Shown: one piece after another, positions 37,584 to 47,129 of the stretch
Layout: each line of letters starts with the position of its first letter
Position numbering within the stretch: position 1 is the first letter of the stretch
Assembly (NCBI RefSeq): GCF_028748065.1
Contig: NZ_CP118166.1
Coordinates: 3,177,501-3,241,500, forward strand
DNA: 64,000 nucleotides
Source: Hyphococcus flavus
Lineage (GTDB): Bacteria; Pseudomonadota; Alphaproteobacteria; Caulobacterales; Parvularculaceae
Reading direction: 5' to 3'
Position numbers and translations under genes: made by a program
The notes under the pieces: generated by a model
Databases searched by the model: none
Told to the model about the DNA's origin: nothing
The model's input: only the letters and a program-made list of their open reading frames with translations

Positions 37584-38666
37584 TTACTCGGTACGTTCAA
37601 GCAGCTCCTGCAAATAGACGCTCCAAAGCGCGGCGACAGAATGACTGCCATGGCCGCGGGTCTGGTCAGTGATCGGCAGTACCACCGCCCTGCCGCCATC
37701 GACCTTTTCAATTTCTTTCGCCAGAATTTTCAGCTCCGGCGGATTGACCTGATCGTCGGCGGAATTGACCGCCACCAGCGGCGCCTTGATTTTATGCAGA
37801 TGCGGTGACGGATCATAATTTCGCGATGCGTCAAATGCGTAGATCGTATCATTCGGATCGAGATAGCCGGTAAACCGCTCAACCAGTGCATTAAGCATCG
37901 CTTCGGATTCTTCTCTTGTCGGCGCCTGTTTTTGATATTGCAACGGGCTAGAGACCATGACGATCAAAGGATAGGTCGCAGCGGTTAATCCGTTCATTGG
38001 TTTTTCGTCGTAATCGCCGCCATTCCATTCCGGGTCCGCCATGATGGCGTCCATGATCATCTTGCGCAGCATGCGGTTTCGCCCGGCGATCTCAACCGGC
38101 AGACTCGCCAGCGGCATGATCGCGTCCATAAAGTCCGGATATGTATAACCCCAGACCCATGACTGCATCCCGCCCATGGATGTGCCCATGACGAGCCGCA
38201 AATGATCAACACCTAGTCCTTCTGTCAGCAAGAGATGCTGCGCGCGGACCATGTCATCATAATCGTATTTGGGGAAATCCATGCGCAGGCCGTCAGACGG
38301 CTTGGAGGAGTTTCCGTGCCCGATCCCGTCTGGGAGAATGATGAAATATTCTTCCGCATCGAGCAGCCCGCCCGGCGCGAACAATTCATCGGCAAAGGAC
38401 TCACGCAACAGGCTGGCGCCGGTCCCTGTGGTGCCGTGCATGATCAGAACAGCATTTGTTGCACGTCCGTTTGCGTCGCGCTTTAATTCGCCAATAGTGC
38501 GATAATGAATGCGTAATTCGTGTAGCGCTTCGCCAGATCCGAACTCAAAATCGGCAGCCGTATAATCGCCTTCAACCGGCGCGGGGTATGGCGTTTGCGC
38601 AAACCCATTCCCAATCGCCATAAAGGCGAGTGTAACAATCACTGAAAATTTTTTGGTAAAACTCAC
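37584..38666 (-). CDS. Exported alpha/beta hydrolase, MetX (homoserine acetyltransferase)-like
   Basis: A 360-residue protein with a signal peptide (residues 1-23, ending GFAQ), so periplasmic. The MetX-type fold shows an LIMHGTTG oxyanion strand, PDGIGHGNSS, and the nucleophile elbow GTSMGGMQ (Ser about residue 160). An Asp in NSADDQVNPP and the histidine in RGHGSHSV complete the triad. Biosynthetic MetX is cytoplasmic, so export argues for a different ester or acyl-transfer substrate. The start is GTG 38666; the next in-frame ATG would cut the signal peptide. Its Shine-Dalgarno sequence lies inside a hairpin (see 38670-38715). Confidence 0.85.
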   Translation of the reverse strand: MSFTKKFSVIVTLAFMAIGNGFAQTPYPAPVEGDYTAADFEFGSGEALHELRIHYRTIGELKRDANGRATNAVLIMHGTTGTGASLLRESFADELFAPGGLLDAEEYFIILPDGIGHGNSSKPSDGLRMDFPKYDYDDMVRAQHLLLTEGLGVDHLRLVMGTSMGGMQSWVWGYTYPDFMDAIMPLASLPVEIAGRNRMLRKMIMDAIMADPEWNGGDYDEKPMNGLTAATYPLIVMVSSPLQYQKQAPTREESEAMLNALVERFTGYLDPNDTIYAFDASRNYDPSPHLHKIKAPLVAVNSADDQVNPPELKILAKEIEKVDGGRAVVLPITDQTRGHGSHSVAALWSVYLQELLERTE

Positions 38667-38669
38667 GAG

Positions 38670-38715
38670 GGACGGCTCCTTACTGGCGTTTGGCCAGCAT
38701 AACGGGGAGCCGTCC
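38670..38715 (-). promoter_or_regulatory. Hairpin enclosing the ribosome-binding site of the MetX-like gene
   Basis: On the minus-strand RNA, GGACGGCUCC pairs perfectly with GGAGCCGUCC (10 base pairs), with an inner CUGGC/GCCAG stem. The 3' arm holds the GGAG Shine-Dalgarno sequence and ends three bases before GTG 38666. It also lies just after the ndk stop, so it could alternatively serve as an ndk 3' structure; no U-tract follows. Confidence 0.6.
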
Positions 38716-38727
38716 TAAGAACCAGCT

Positions 38728-39150
38728 TTAGCCGACCAGCTCATCTTTCGAGAAGAAGTACTCGATTTCCTGTGCCGCCGTATCCGGGCCGTCAGATCCG
38801 TGAACCGAGTTCTCACCGATAGATTCGGCAAATTCCGCGCGGATCGTACCAGCTGCAGCCTCGGCCGGATTGGTCGCGCCCATGATTTCACGGTTGCGTG
38901 CAATGGCGTTTTCGCCTTCGAGCACCTGAACTACTACCGGTTCCGAGCACATGAATTCCACTAGTTCGCCAAAAAACGGGCGCTCTTTGTGGACAGCGTA
39001 GAAGCCCTCGGCTTGCTCTTTGGTCATGTGAATGCGCTTGGAAGCGACGACGCGCAGGCCGCCCTCTTCGAGCTTGGCGATGATTTTGCCCGTCAGGTTG
39101 CGGCGGGTCGCGTCCGGTTTGATAATGGAAAAGGTGCGTTCAAGCGCCAT
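38728..39150 (-). CDS. ndk: Nucleoside diphosphate kinase
   Basis: A 140-residue enzyme transferring gamma-phosphate between nucleotides. It starts [21 protein letters not shown], has the active-site histidine in ENSVHGSDG near residue 117, and has the family's standard length and C-terminus (EIEYFF). ATG 39150 is chosen over an upstream in-frame start at 39279, which would add 43 unconserved residues. It diverges from a small membrane protein gene. Confidence 0.97.
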   Translation of the reverse strand: MALERTFSIIKPDATRRNLTGKIIAKLEEGGLRVVASKRIHMTKEQAEGFYAVHKERPFFGELVEFMCSEPVVVQVLEGENAIARNREIMGATNPAEAAAGTIRAEFAESIGENSVHGSDGPDTAAQEIEYFFSKDELVG

Positions 39151-39279
39151 GATTGCTATCCTCAAAAGTGGAAAAGAATGATTCGGCGCGCTTCCTATCA
39201 ATCGTTTTGCGCTGCGGCAAGCGCTGGAAGACAGAATCAAGCCTGAATGGAAGCGTTTCGGTGAGAAAAGGAGAGCCAC

Positions 39280-39660
39280 ATGTCTGAATCGCCAACACCC
39301 CAGCCCGGCGGCTCCTCGCCGATCTCGACAAACCCGGGAGAGAGCGGGAACGCCAATTTAATTTACATTCTTTACCTTGTTGGCGTCGTCGCCGGCGTGA
39401 CAACGCTGGTCGGTGTCATCATGGCTTACATGGCCAAAAACGAGGCGCCCGACTGGCTTCGCTCTCATTATCGAAATCAAATCCATATTTTCTGGAAAGC
39501 CATTTTGTACAGCATCATCGGGGTTGTTTTGTCGGTCGTGCTGGTAGGCCTCCTGGTCTTGCTAGTGACGTTCATTTGGTATGTGGTTCGCACGATCAAG
39601 GGTATGCAAGCGCTGTCGAAAGGCGAGCCTTATTCGAACCCGGATAGTTGGGGATTTTAA
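39280..39660 (+). CDS. Small membrane protein, DUF4870-like
   Basis: A 126-residue protein with a Pro/Ser/Gly-rich N-terminal tail (1-25) and about three membrane helices ([53 protein letters not shown]). The [14 protein letters not shown] loop between the helices is characteristic of this family. Function unknown. AGGAGAG precedes the ATG. A strong terminator follows the stop directly. Confidence 0.82.
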   Translation: MSESPTPQPGGSSPISTNPGESGNANLIYILYLVGVVAGVTTLVGVIMAYMAKNEAPDWLRSHYRNQIHIFWKAILYSIIGVVLSVVLVGLLVLLVTFIWYVVRTIKGMQALSKGEPYSNPDSWGF

Positions 39661-39661
39661 G

Positions 39662-39689
39662 AAAAAAGCGGCGCAAGCGCCGCTTTTTT
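39662..39689. terminator. Bidirectional rho-independent terminator
   Basis: AAAAAAGCGGCG-CAAG-CGCCGCTTTTTT: a GC stem flanked by A and T tracts. It can end both the small membrane protein transcript (+) and the fadJ transcript (-). Confidence 0.9.
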
Positions 39690-39710
39690 ATAGGAATGGA
39701 TTGCGCTGAA

Positions 39711-41912
39711 TTACGCGGCGGATTTGTAGAGCTTGTCGCCCGCTTCCGCCATTTCACGGAATTTTTTTGGCGGGTTGAATCTGGACCCGTGTTTTTGCGC
39801 AAGGCTTTCGGCTTTACGCACAAACGCTTCTAAACCAATGGTGTCGATGTGGCTCATGGGTCCGCCAGTCCATGGCGCAAATCCCCAGCCAAAGATGGCG
39901 CCAAGATCGGCAGACTGCGGATCATGCACAACGCCTTCCTCATAGCATTGCGCCGCCGGGATCAATTGCGCGTATAGCAACCGATCCAGAACTTCATCAA
40001 CAGAAGGCTGATTTTTGGCGAGCGGATAATATTCCGAAAGCCCTTTCCACAAATGCTTCTTTCCGCCTTCGGGATATTCGTAAAACCCGCCGCCTGACTT
40101 ACGGCCCTTGCGACCAAGTTTATCGACAAATGTTTCAAGTAACTGGAACACCGGCTCGCCTGACGGATCTTGCCCTGTTTCTTTCGCTGTGGCGCGCGCA
40201 ATGCGAAGGCCCAGTTCCTGCGACGTCTCATCACAAAGCGCCAGCGGTCCAACCGGCATGCCCAATTGTTTGGCCGCGTTTTCAATGAGCGCCGGATTGA
40301 CGCCCTCAGTTACGAGCAACATCGACTCATTGATGTAAGGCGGTACGACGCGATTGGTGTAAAAGCCGCGCGTGTCTTTCACCACGATCGGCGTCTTCTT
40401 GATCATGCGGACATAATCGAGCGCGGCGGCAAGCGATTTATCGCCGGATTTTTCGCCAGGAATAATCTCGACGAGCGGCATCTTGTCCACCGGCGAGAAG
40501 AAGTGAATGCCGATGAACTGGTCCGGACGTTCCGAATGTTTCGCGAGCCCTGTAATCGGCAGCGTTGACGTATTCGATGCGAAGATCACATCAGAACCGA
40601 TCACTGCTTCGGTCTTCTTGATAACGTCCGCTTTAATGTCAGGATCTTCGAATACTGCTTCGATGATCATATCGACGTCTTTGAGATCGCTGTAGTCGGT
40701 TGTCGGCGTGATGCGGGCGAGAAGTTCCTCGCCCTTTTCTTTCGTCACCTTGCCGCGCGAAACGCCTTTCTCGACGATGCCTTGCGAATAGGCTTTACCC
40801 TTTTCGGCGTATTCGAGATCACGGTCGAGCAACACGACCTCCATGCCGCCTTTCGCCGTTACATAGGCGATGCCTGCGCCCATCATGCCGGCGCCGAGCA
40901 CGCCGACTTTTTTGAGCTCTGTCGGCGGAACGTCTTTCGGGCGCTGCTCGCCCTTTTCCGCCGCCTGCTTGTTGATGAACAGGGTGCGGATCATATTGCG
41001 TGTCTGGTCGCTCGTCATCAGCTTCACGAAGTATTTCGATTCAATCCTTAGCGCAGTGTCGATTGGAACAATTGAGCCTTCGTAAAGGCACGAGAGGATG
41101 TACTGCACCGCCGGATAATTATGCTGCGTCGATTTTTGCGCCATGGCGTTCGAACCGATAAAAAACTGCACCGCGCGCGGATCCATAGCGCCGCCGCCGC
41201 CCGGAAACTTGAAGCCTTTCTTGTCCCAGGGTTGGGTAACTTTCGGATTGGCTTTCACCCATTCCTTCGCCTTGGCGACGACGTCGTCAGCCGGAACGAC
41301 TTCCTGAATGATGCCCTGCCCTTTGGCGGTATTCGGATCGAGCGGTTTTCCCTGCGTCGCCATCATCGCGGCGTTTTGTAAGCCAGCGAGGCGCGGCAGG
41401 CGTTGCGTGCCGCCGCCGCCGGGAAGCAGGCCGACCTGCACTTCCGGCACGCCAAGCTGAATTTTCGGATTATCCGCCACAACACGATGATGACAGGCGA
41501 GCACCAGCTCCAGCCCGCCGCCAAGCGCGAGGCCATTCACGGCAGCAGCCACCGGCTTCGCATGAGCGTTACCTTTCAAAAGGTCTTTTGCCGCATGGCC
41601 GCCGGTTTCAAGCTTGCGCAGCATGCGGTTCAAACCAAAAGCTGCTTCGAACTGTTCTTTCGGCGTTGATGGAGCGCTTCCCCCCATACCGCCAAGCATG
41701 TTGAGGTCCGCACCAGCGAGAAAGCCCGTTGGCTTGCTGGACGTAATGACAGCGCCTTTGACAGTGTCATCAGCAACGAACGTATCCACCCATTTGGCGA
41801 AGTCTTCGATCAGATCCGCATCCCAGACATTCATGGATTTGCCCGGAAGGTCGATGGTGACCAGCGCGATGCCGTCGTTATCTGTTTCAACTTTGATTGT
41901 TTTGTAGGTCAT
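39711..41912 (-). CDS. fadJ: Fatty acid oxidation multifunctional protein (enoyl-CoA hydratase / 3-hydroxyacyl-CoA dehydrogenase)
   Basis: A 733-residue alpha subunit of the beta-oxidation complex. Residues 1-200 are the crotonase domain (GFLAGADLNML oxyanion hole; NGLALGGGLELVLACHHR; VQVGLLPGGGGTQRLPRL). Residues 330-510 are the NAD-binding dehydrogenase domain (GVLGAGMMGAGIAYVTAKGG, HFFSPVDKMPLVEIIPG). Two C-terminal helical dehydrogenase domains follow (TRGFYTNRVVPPYINE; RKSGGGFYEYPEGG). It hydrates enoyl-CoA and oxidises 3-hydroxyacyl-CoA. The thiolase gene lies 28 bases upstream on the same strand, completing the cycle. Confidence 0.95.
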   Translation of the reverse strand: MTYKTIKVETDNDGIALVTIDLPGKSMNVWDADLIEDFAKWVDTFVADDTVKGAVITSSKPTGFLAGADLNMLGGMGGSAPSTPKEQFEAAFGLNRMLRKLETGGHAAKDLLKGNAHAKPVAAAVNGLALGGGLELVLACHHRVVADNPKIQLGVPEVQVGLLPGGGGTQRLPRLAGLQNAAMMATQGKPLDPNTAKGQGIIQEVVPADDVVAKAKEWVKANPKVTQPWDKKGFKFPGGGGAMDPRAVQFFIGSNAMAQKSTQHNYPAVQYILSCLYEGSIVPIDTALRIESKYFVKLMTSDQTRNMIRTLFINKQAAEKGEQRPKDVPPTELKKVGVLGAGMMGAGIAYVTAKGGMEVVLLDRDLEYAEKGKAYSQGIVEKGVSRGKVTKEKGEELLARITPTTDYSDLKDVDMIIEAVFEDPDIKADVIKKTEAVIGSDVIFASNTSTLPITGLAKHSERPDQFIGIHFFSPVDKMPLVEIIPGEKSGDKSLAAALDYVRMIKKTPIVVKDTRGFYTNRVVPPYINESMLLVTEGVNPALIENAAKQLGMPVGPLALCDETSQELGLRIARATAKETGQDPSGEPVFQLLETFVDKLGRKGRKSGGGFYEYPEGGKKHLWKGLSEYYPLAKNQPSVDEVLDRLLYAQLIPAAQCYEEGVVHDPQSADLGAIFGWGFAPWTGGPMSHIDTIGLEAFVRKAESLAQKHGSRFNPPKKFREMAEAGDKLYKSAA

Positions 41913-41940
41913 GATTTCAAATCCGTTTCAGAATGTCTGA

Positions 41941-43149
41941 CTACACGCGCTCGATGATCGTCGCCGTACCCATGCCGGCGCCGATGCAAAGGGTGACGAG
42001 CGCCGTCTCCTTGCCCGTGCGTTCAAGTTCATCGACCATAGTGCCGAGGATCATGGCGCCAGTTGCGCCAAGCGGGTGACCCATGGCGATGGCGCCGCCG
42101 CAGACATTGATGTCGGAATGATCGATGTCGAGCGCTTGCATGAAACGCAGGACGACTGACGCGAAAGCTTCGTTCAGCTCCCAAAGATCGATGTCTTTCT
42201 TGTCCATACCAGCGCGCTTCAGCGCTTTTTGCGCCGCGAATTCCGGGCCCGTCAGCATAATGGTCGGCTCGGACCCAATCGACGCCATGGACTTGATGCG
42301 CGCGCGTGGCTTGATGCCCAGCTTTTTGCCGATCTCTTCATTACCGATCAGCACGGCGGCTGCGCCATCGACAATGCCGGAAGAGTTGCCAGCGTGATGA
42401 ACGTGATTGATCTTTTCAATTTCCGGATATTTTTGCGTAGCGACAGCGTCGAAACCCGGAAAATCACCCAGCGCGGCGAAGGACGGGTTTAACGCGCCAA
42501 GCGATTGCATATCTGTGTTGGCGCGAACGGTCTCATCATGATCGAGCACGACCTCGCCCATCACGTCCTTCACGGCGTGGATCGACTTGGCGAAACGCTT
42601 TTCTTCCCATGACTTTGCGGCCCGTTTCTGGCTTTCCACCGCATAGGCGTCGACGTCGTCCCGCGAGAAACCGTATTTGGTGGCGATCAAATCTGCTGAA
42701 ATCCCTTGTGGGACGAAATAGGTCTTGAACGCCGTTGACGGGTCCGTCGGCCATGCGCCGCCGTCCGAGCCCATGGGCACGCGGCTCATGGCTTCAACGC
42801 CGCCGCCGACCGTCATGTCAGCTTCACCAGCTTTCACCTTCGCCGCCGCGATGTTGATGGCTTCAAGGCCTGAAGCGCAGAAGCGGTTCACCTGAATGCC
42901 TGATGTTGTTTCCGGATACCCGGCATTCAAAATTGCGGTGCGCGTGACAACCGCGCCCTGCTCGCCAACGGGAGAGACGCAGCCGAACGCTACGTCCTCG
43001 ATCTCGCCCGCATCAATGCCGTTGCGGTCCCGCACGGCTTCCAGCACCTGCGTCGCCAGTTGCACAGGCGTGATTTCGTGGAGCGATCCGTCAGATTTGC
43101 CCTTTCCGCGGGGCGTGCGCACGGCGTCGTAAATATAAGCTTCCGTCAT
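41941..43149 (-). CDS. fadI: Acetyl-CoA C-acyltransferase (thiolase)
   Basis: A 402-residue thiolase cleaving 3-ketoacyl-CoA. Motifs: active-site cysteine in [17 protein letters not shown] near residue 90, [18 protein letters not shown] with the catalytic histidine near 350, and [17 protein letters not shown] with the second cysteine at the C-terminus. It is first in the fadI-fadJ pair, which together perform the last three steps of fatty acid beta-oxidation. It diverges from putA across a 208-base intergenic region with no recognisable operator. Confidence 0.95.
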   Translation of the reverse strand: MTEAYIYDAVRTPRGKGKSDGSLHEITPVQLATQVLEAVRDRNGIDAGEIEDVAFGCVSPVGEQGAVVTRTAILNAGYPETTSGIQVNRFCASGLEAINIAAAKVKAGEADMTVGGGVEAMSRVPMGSDGGAWPTDPSTAFKTYFVPQGISADLIATKYGFSRDDVDAYAVESQKRAAKSWEEKRFAKSIHAVKDVMGEVVLDHDETVRANTDMQSLGALNPSFAALGDFPGFDAVATQKYPEIEKINHVHHAGNSSGIVDGAAAVLIGNEEIGKKLGIKPRARIKSMASIGSEPTIMLTGPEFAAQKALKRAGMDKKDIDLWELNEAFASVVLRFMQALDIDHSDINVCGGAIAMGHPLGATGAMILGTMVDELERTGKETALVTLCIGAGMGTATIIERV

Positions 43150-43357
43150 GGACCATTCCTTTCGACCGAAAACAGGGGTTTCGCGCGTGACTTAAGTCGC
43201 CGCGCTGTACTTCCAGACCTAGTTAGGCCCCGCAAAAGACGAGCGCAATGGCGCGATGCAGCAAAGGACTGACTAAGAACAGTACTCGCGTTGGGGCAGT
43301 TCCAACGACGCTTCGAATGAGCTAAGCCGAGCCAAAATAACTGCTCAAGGAAGGCAT

Positions 43358-46300
43358 ATGTCTCAAAGCGACCCGCTCGCCACGCTCCGCGATCAAATCC
43401 GCGAACATTACCTGGTTCCCGAAGCGGAACTCATGCCCGCCTTGATCAAGATGGCCGACCTGGACGAACCGACCCGGCGCGATGCCCAATCTCGCGCGGC
43501 GGAATTCGTAACAGCAGCGAGGGCAAGCGCGGAACGTTCGGGCCTTATAGACAAATTCCTCCAGGAATACGGGCTTTCGACAGCCGAGGGCGTCACGCTT
43601 ATGCGTCTTGCCGAGGCGCTGCTCCGAACCCCTGACGCCGCAACCGCAGACGCCCTTATCGAAGACAAGATCGAAGCTGGCGACTGGGCGTCTCACAAAG
43701 GAAAGAGCCCTTTTCCACTGGTTAACTTTTCAACCCGGGCGCTGATGCTCACCGCCGCCTGGCTCGATGATGTGGAGGCAAAGGACCCGCTCAGGAAAAT
43801 GGCGGCGAGAACCAAAGCCGCGCTCGACAGGCTGGGCGAACCAGTGATCCGCGCCTCTGTCGGACAAGCCATGCGTATCATGGGTGAGCATTTCGTCCTT
43901 GGCGAAACCATCGCATCCGCCATGAAACGCGCGCAGCGCTATGGCGAGAAAGGATATGTGTTTTCGTTCGATATGCTTGGCGAGGCCGCACACACGGAAA
44001 AAGACGCGCTCAAATATTTCGACGACTACATGAATGCGATCAAGGCGATTTCGGAATATTCAACCCATGATCGCCCTGCTCTCAATCCCGGCATTTCAGT
44101 CAAACTTTCCGCCCTGCATCCGCGATATGAATTCGGCAAGAAAGAGCGAGTCTTAAAAGAACTCGGCGAGCGCGTCACGAAACTGGCGCTGCAAGCGAAA
44201 GCTGCGAATATGGGTTTCAACATCGATGCGGAAGAAGCCGACCGCCTCGACATATCGCTAGATATCATTGAAAGCCTGATGCGCAATCCTGACCTGGCGG
44301 CGTGGGAAGGTTTCGGGGTTGTCGTTCAATCCTATCAACGGCGCGCATCGTTCGTTCTCGACTGGCTGGCGACGCTCTCCCGCGAAACGAATCGCCTAGT
44401 GATGGTGCGGCTGGTAAAAGGCGCCTATTGGGACTCTGAAATCAAGCGTGCGCAGGTGATGGGTCTCGAAAGCTATCCGGTTTTCACCCGCAAGGTTTTA
44501 ACCGATGTCAGCTTTCTGTCCTGCGCCAGAAAACTGCTCTCCAATACGGACGTTTTCTATCCGCAATTCGCTACGCACAATGCGCTGACCGCCGCCATGG
44601 TGCAGGCCATGGCTGGTGACTTCGACGACTACGAATTGCAGCGCCTGCACGGCATGGGCGAAGCGCTTCATGATAAGCTCGTGGAAAGCGGTACGCGTTC
44701 GAGGATTTATGCGCCGGTTGGAGGGCATAAAGAATTACTGCCTTACCTCGTACGGCGACTGCTTGAGAACGGCGCCAACTCTTCCTTCGTCAATCAGCTT
44801 ATCGATCCCGACATGTCCGTCGATGACGTGGTTGCCGACCCTTATGATGAAATCGCCGAGCTGGAGACTTTTCCTAATCCACACATTCCCGCACCGCGCG
44901 ACTATTTCGATGGCGAACGCCTTGTCGCCAAGGGCTGGGATGAAACGCACCCACCGACGGCGGCGTCAATGTCGCCAGATGCGCGCGCTCAACTTCAAGC
45001 AATAAAAGCATGCCCCATCATAGACGGAGAAACACGACGCGGGGCGGTTGAGAATGCAACGAACCCGGCTAATGGTAACGACATAATCGGCGAAGTGACG
45101 CTGACCGCATCTGAAGATGTTTCGCTCGCTTGCGAAAAAGCGGCAACTTTCGCGGGCGAATGGGCCGCAACGCCCGTTACGGTAAGGGCCGACGCTATCC
45201 GAAAAACAGCGGACCTGCTTGAAGAACGCGGCGAGCACTTCATGCGGCTTGCAGTATTTGAAGCAGGCAAGTCGTGGCCTGACGCCATCGCCGAAGTGCG
45301 AGAGGCTGTAGACTTTTTAAGATATTACCCAAACCGCGCCGAAGAACTAAAAGCCGAGCCGCTTGGCGTTGTCGCCTGTATATCGCCATGGAATTTTCCT
45401 TTGGCGATTTTCCTCGGGCAGGTGAGCGCTTCCCTGGCCGCCGGCAATTGCGTCATTGCAAAACCGGCTGAACAAACGCCGTTGATTGCATTCGAGGCTA
45501 TAAAACTGCTGCACGAGGCGGGCGTCCCGGCAGGCGCGCTGCACTTCCTGCCGGGCGACGGCCCGTCCGTTGGCGCGCCGCTGATAGCAAATCCGAACGT
45601 TAATGGCGTGGTCTTCACCGGCTCGACAAACACCGCGCAGGCGATCAAGCGCACGCTTGTAGCGAGCGGCCGCCACGATGCGGCGCTGATCGCCGAAACC
45701 GGCGGCATCAACGCCATGATCGTCGACTCGACTGCGCTGCTGGAACAGGCTGTGACCGATACGGTTGATTCCGCATTTCAAAGCGCCGGCCAGCGCTGTT
45801 CGGCCTGCCGCGTCGTTTGCGTGCAGGAAGACATTACAGACCGTTTCAATGAAATGCTCGCCGGCGCCATGGCTGAGCTTGCCGTCGGCGACCCGTCGAA
45901 GCTTTCAACTGATGTCGGTCCGGTGATCGATGAAGAAGCGCGGGGCAATATTCAGCGCAATATCGAACGGCTGGAACAGGAAGCGCGGCTGATTGCGCGC
46001 GCGCCGGAAGTTGAAACAGGCCTCGGCGGCACGTTCATTCAGCCCGCAGCCTTTGAGATCAATTCGCTTTCAGATCTGAAACAGGAAATTTTCGGACCTG
46101 TTCTGCATGTTGTTACTTTTGAAGCTGAAAACCTTGAGGCGCTGGTCGATGAGATTAACGCTCTCGGTTACGGCCTCACCATGGGCGTTCACACACGCAT
46201 TGATGAAACCATGGAGCGCGTGGCGCAGCGCGCCCGCGTGGGCAATGTCTACGTCAACCGTAATCAGATCGGGGCCGTTGTTGGTGTACAGCCCTTTGGC

Positions 46301-47032
46301 GGCGAAGGCCTTTCCGGCACCGGCCCCAAAGCCGGCGGCCCGCATTACCTGAGAGCACTGACGAAACGTGTACAGTCTGAAGGTGACTTCAAAATTGAAT
46401 TCAATGATGGCCAGTTTAGCGCCAAAACTGATGGCGCGCTGAATCAAACACTTTCCAATCTCATTCCCTGGGCGAATGAACGGAATAAGAAAGCGATATT
46501 CGAACGAGCCGCCGGATCGCTTTCTGCAGAACACAAAGCATCTATGGAAAACGCTGCTGCGTTATTTGAAAAAGAGTTTGCCGAAACTGAGGAATTGCCC
46601 GGGCCCACGGGCGAGTCCAATACGTTAAAACAACGCGGACGCGGTATTGTCTTGTGTTTGGGCGGCGGTGATTGGGGCAATCAGATCGCAAAGTCATTAG
46701 CGGCTGGAAATTGCGTGATCGCTGACAAAGACCAATGCGAACCGTTCGCTTCGGCGTTAGCTGAATCCGCGCCTGATGTAATTTGTCCTATGGACTTCTC
46801 AAACGGAATTCCGAAATCTCTTCTCCTCGACAATCGCATCAGCGCGGTCGTTTATGACGGCGGGAGCGAAGGCCGGGCAGCGATCGAGGCGGTGCTGGCA
46901 GAACGCAAAGGTCCGATTATTCCGCTGCTTTCCAGCCTCGACGAGCCCTGGCGTTTTGCCACGGAGCGGACATTGACCATCAATACCACCGCGGCGGGCG
47001 GTGACGTTCGATTGTTGTCGCTGAGCGAATAG
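43358..47032 (+). CDS. putA: Bifunctional proline dehydrogenase / delta-1-pyrroline-5-carboxylate dehydrogenase
   Basis: A 1224-residue enzyme oxidising proline to glutamate. The proline dehydrogenase barrel spans about residues 70-480 (NPGISVKLSALHPRYE; NIDAEEADRLDISLDIIE; VRLVKGAYWDSEIKRAQ; YAPVGGHKELLPYLVRRLLENG). The aldehyde dehydrogenase spans about 550-1010 (SPWNFPLAIFLGQVSASLAAGN; FTGSTNTAQAIKR; catalytic cysteine in QSAGQRCSACRV; YVNRNQIGAVVGVQPFGGEGLSGTG). A diverged C-terminal ALDH-like domain follows to the end. There is no N-terminal ribbon-helix-helix domain, so it is not self-regulating as E. coli PutA is. AAGGAAGG precedes ATG 43358. Confidence 0.97.
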   Translation: MSQSDPLATLRDQIREHYLVPEAELMPALIKMADLDEPTRRDAQSRAAEFVTAARASAERSGLIDKFLQEYGLSTAEGVTLMRLAEALLRTPDAATADALIEDKIEAGDWASHKGKSPFPLVNFSTRALMLTAAWLDDVEAKDPLRKMAARTKAALDRLGEPVIRASVGQAMRIMGEHFVLGETIASAMKRAQRYGEKGYVFSFDMLGEAAHTEKDALKYFDDYMNAIKAISEYSTHDRPALNPGISVKLSALHPRYEFGKKERVLKELGERVTKLALQAKAANMGFNIDAEEADRLDISLDIIESLMRNPDLAAWEGFGVVVQSYQRRASFVLDWLATLSRETNRLVMVRLVKGAYWDSEIKRAQVMGLESYPVFTRKVLTDVSFLSCARKLLSNTDVFYPQFATHNALTAAMVQAMAGDFDDYELQRLHGMGEALHDKLVESGTRSRIYAPVGGHKELLPYLVRRLLENGANSSFVNQLIDPDMSVDDVVADPYDEIAELETFPNPHIPAPRDYFDGERLVAKGWDETHPPTAASMSPDARAQLQAIKACPIIDGETRRGAVENATNPANGNDIIGEVTLTASEDVSLACEKAATFAGEWAATPVTVRADAIRKTADLLEERGEHFMRLAVFEAGKSWPDAIAEVREAVDFLRYYPNRAEELKAEPLGVVACISPWNFPLAIFLGQVSASLAAGNCVIAKPAEQTPLIAFEAIKLLHEAGVPAGALHFLPGDGPSVGAPLIANPNVNGVVFTGSTNTAQAIKRTLVASGRHDAALIAETGGINAMIVDSTALLEQAVTDTVDSAFQSAGQRCSACRVVCVQEDITDRFNEMLAGAMAELAVGDPSKLSTDVGPVIDEEARGNIQRNIERLEQEARLIARAPEVETGLGGTFIQPAAFEINSLSDLKQEIFGPVLHVVTFEAENLEALVDEINALGYGLTMGVHTRIDETMERVAQRARVGNVYVNRNQIGAVVGVQPFGGEGLSGTGPKAGGPHYLRALTKRVQSEGDFKIEFNDGQFSAKTDGALNQTLSNLIPWANERNKKAIFERAAGSLSAEHKASMENAAALFEKEFAETEELPGPTGESNTLKQRGRGIVLCLGGGDWGNQIAKSLAAGNCVIADKDQCEPFASALAESAPDVICPMDFSNGIPKSLLLDNRISAVVYDGGSEGRAAIEAVLAERKGPIIPLLSSLDEPWRFATERTLTINTTAAGGDVRLLSLSE

Positions 47033-47129
47033 GGTTAGAATATTAAGCACTTAGCTGCGACGTTTATCGCATGGCGGGGGCTGTTCGCCGCAGAATGGCT
47101 TGTAATGCGGTGCAGACAGGCCTTTTTGA

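Noticed and set aside
38670-38715. SAM-II type riboswitch upstream of the MetX-like gene
   Set aside because: The element is a simple nested hairpin, not an H-type pseudoknot, and the product is an exported protein unlikely to serve methionine synthesis.
43150-43357. Operators in the fadI/putA divergent region
   Set aside because: No palindrome or known FadR/PutR-like site could be supported by eye.
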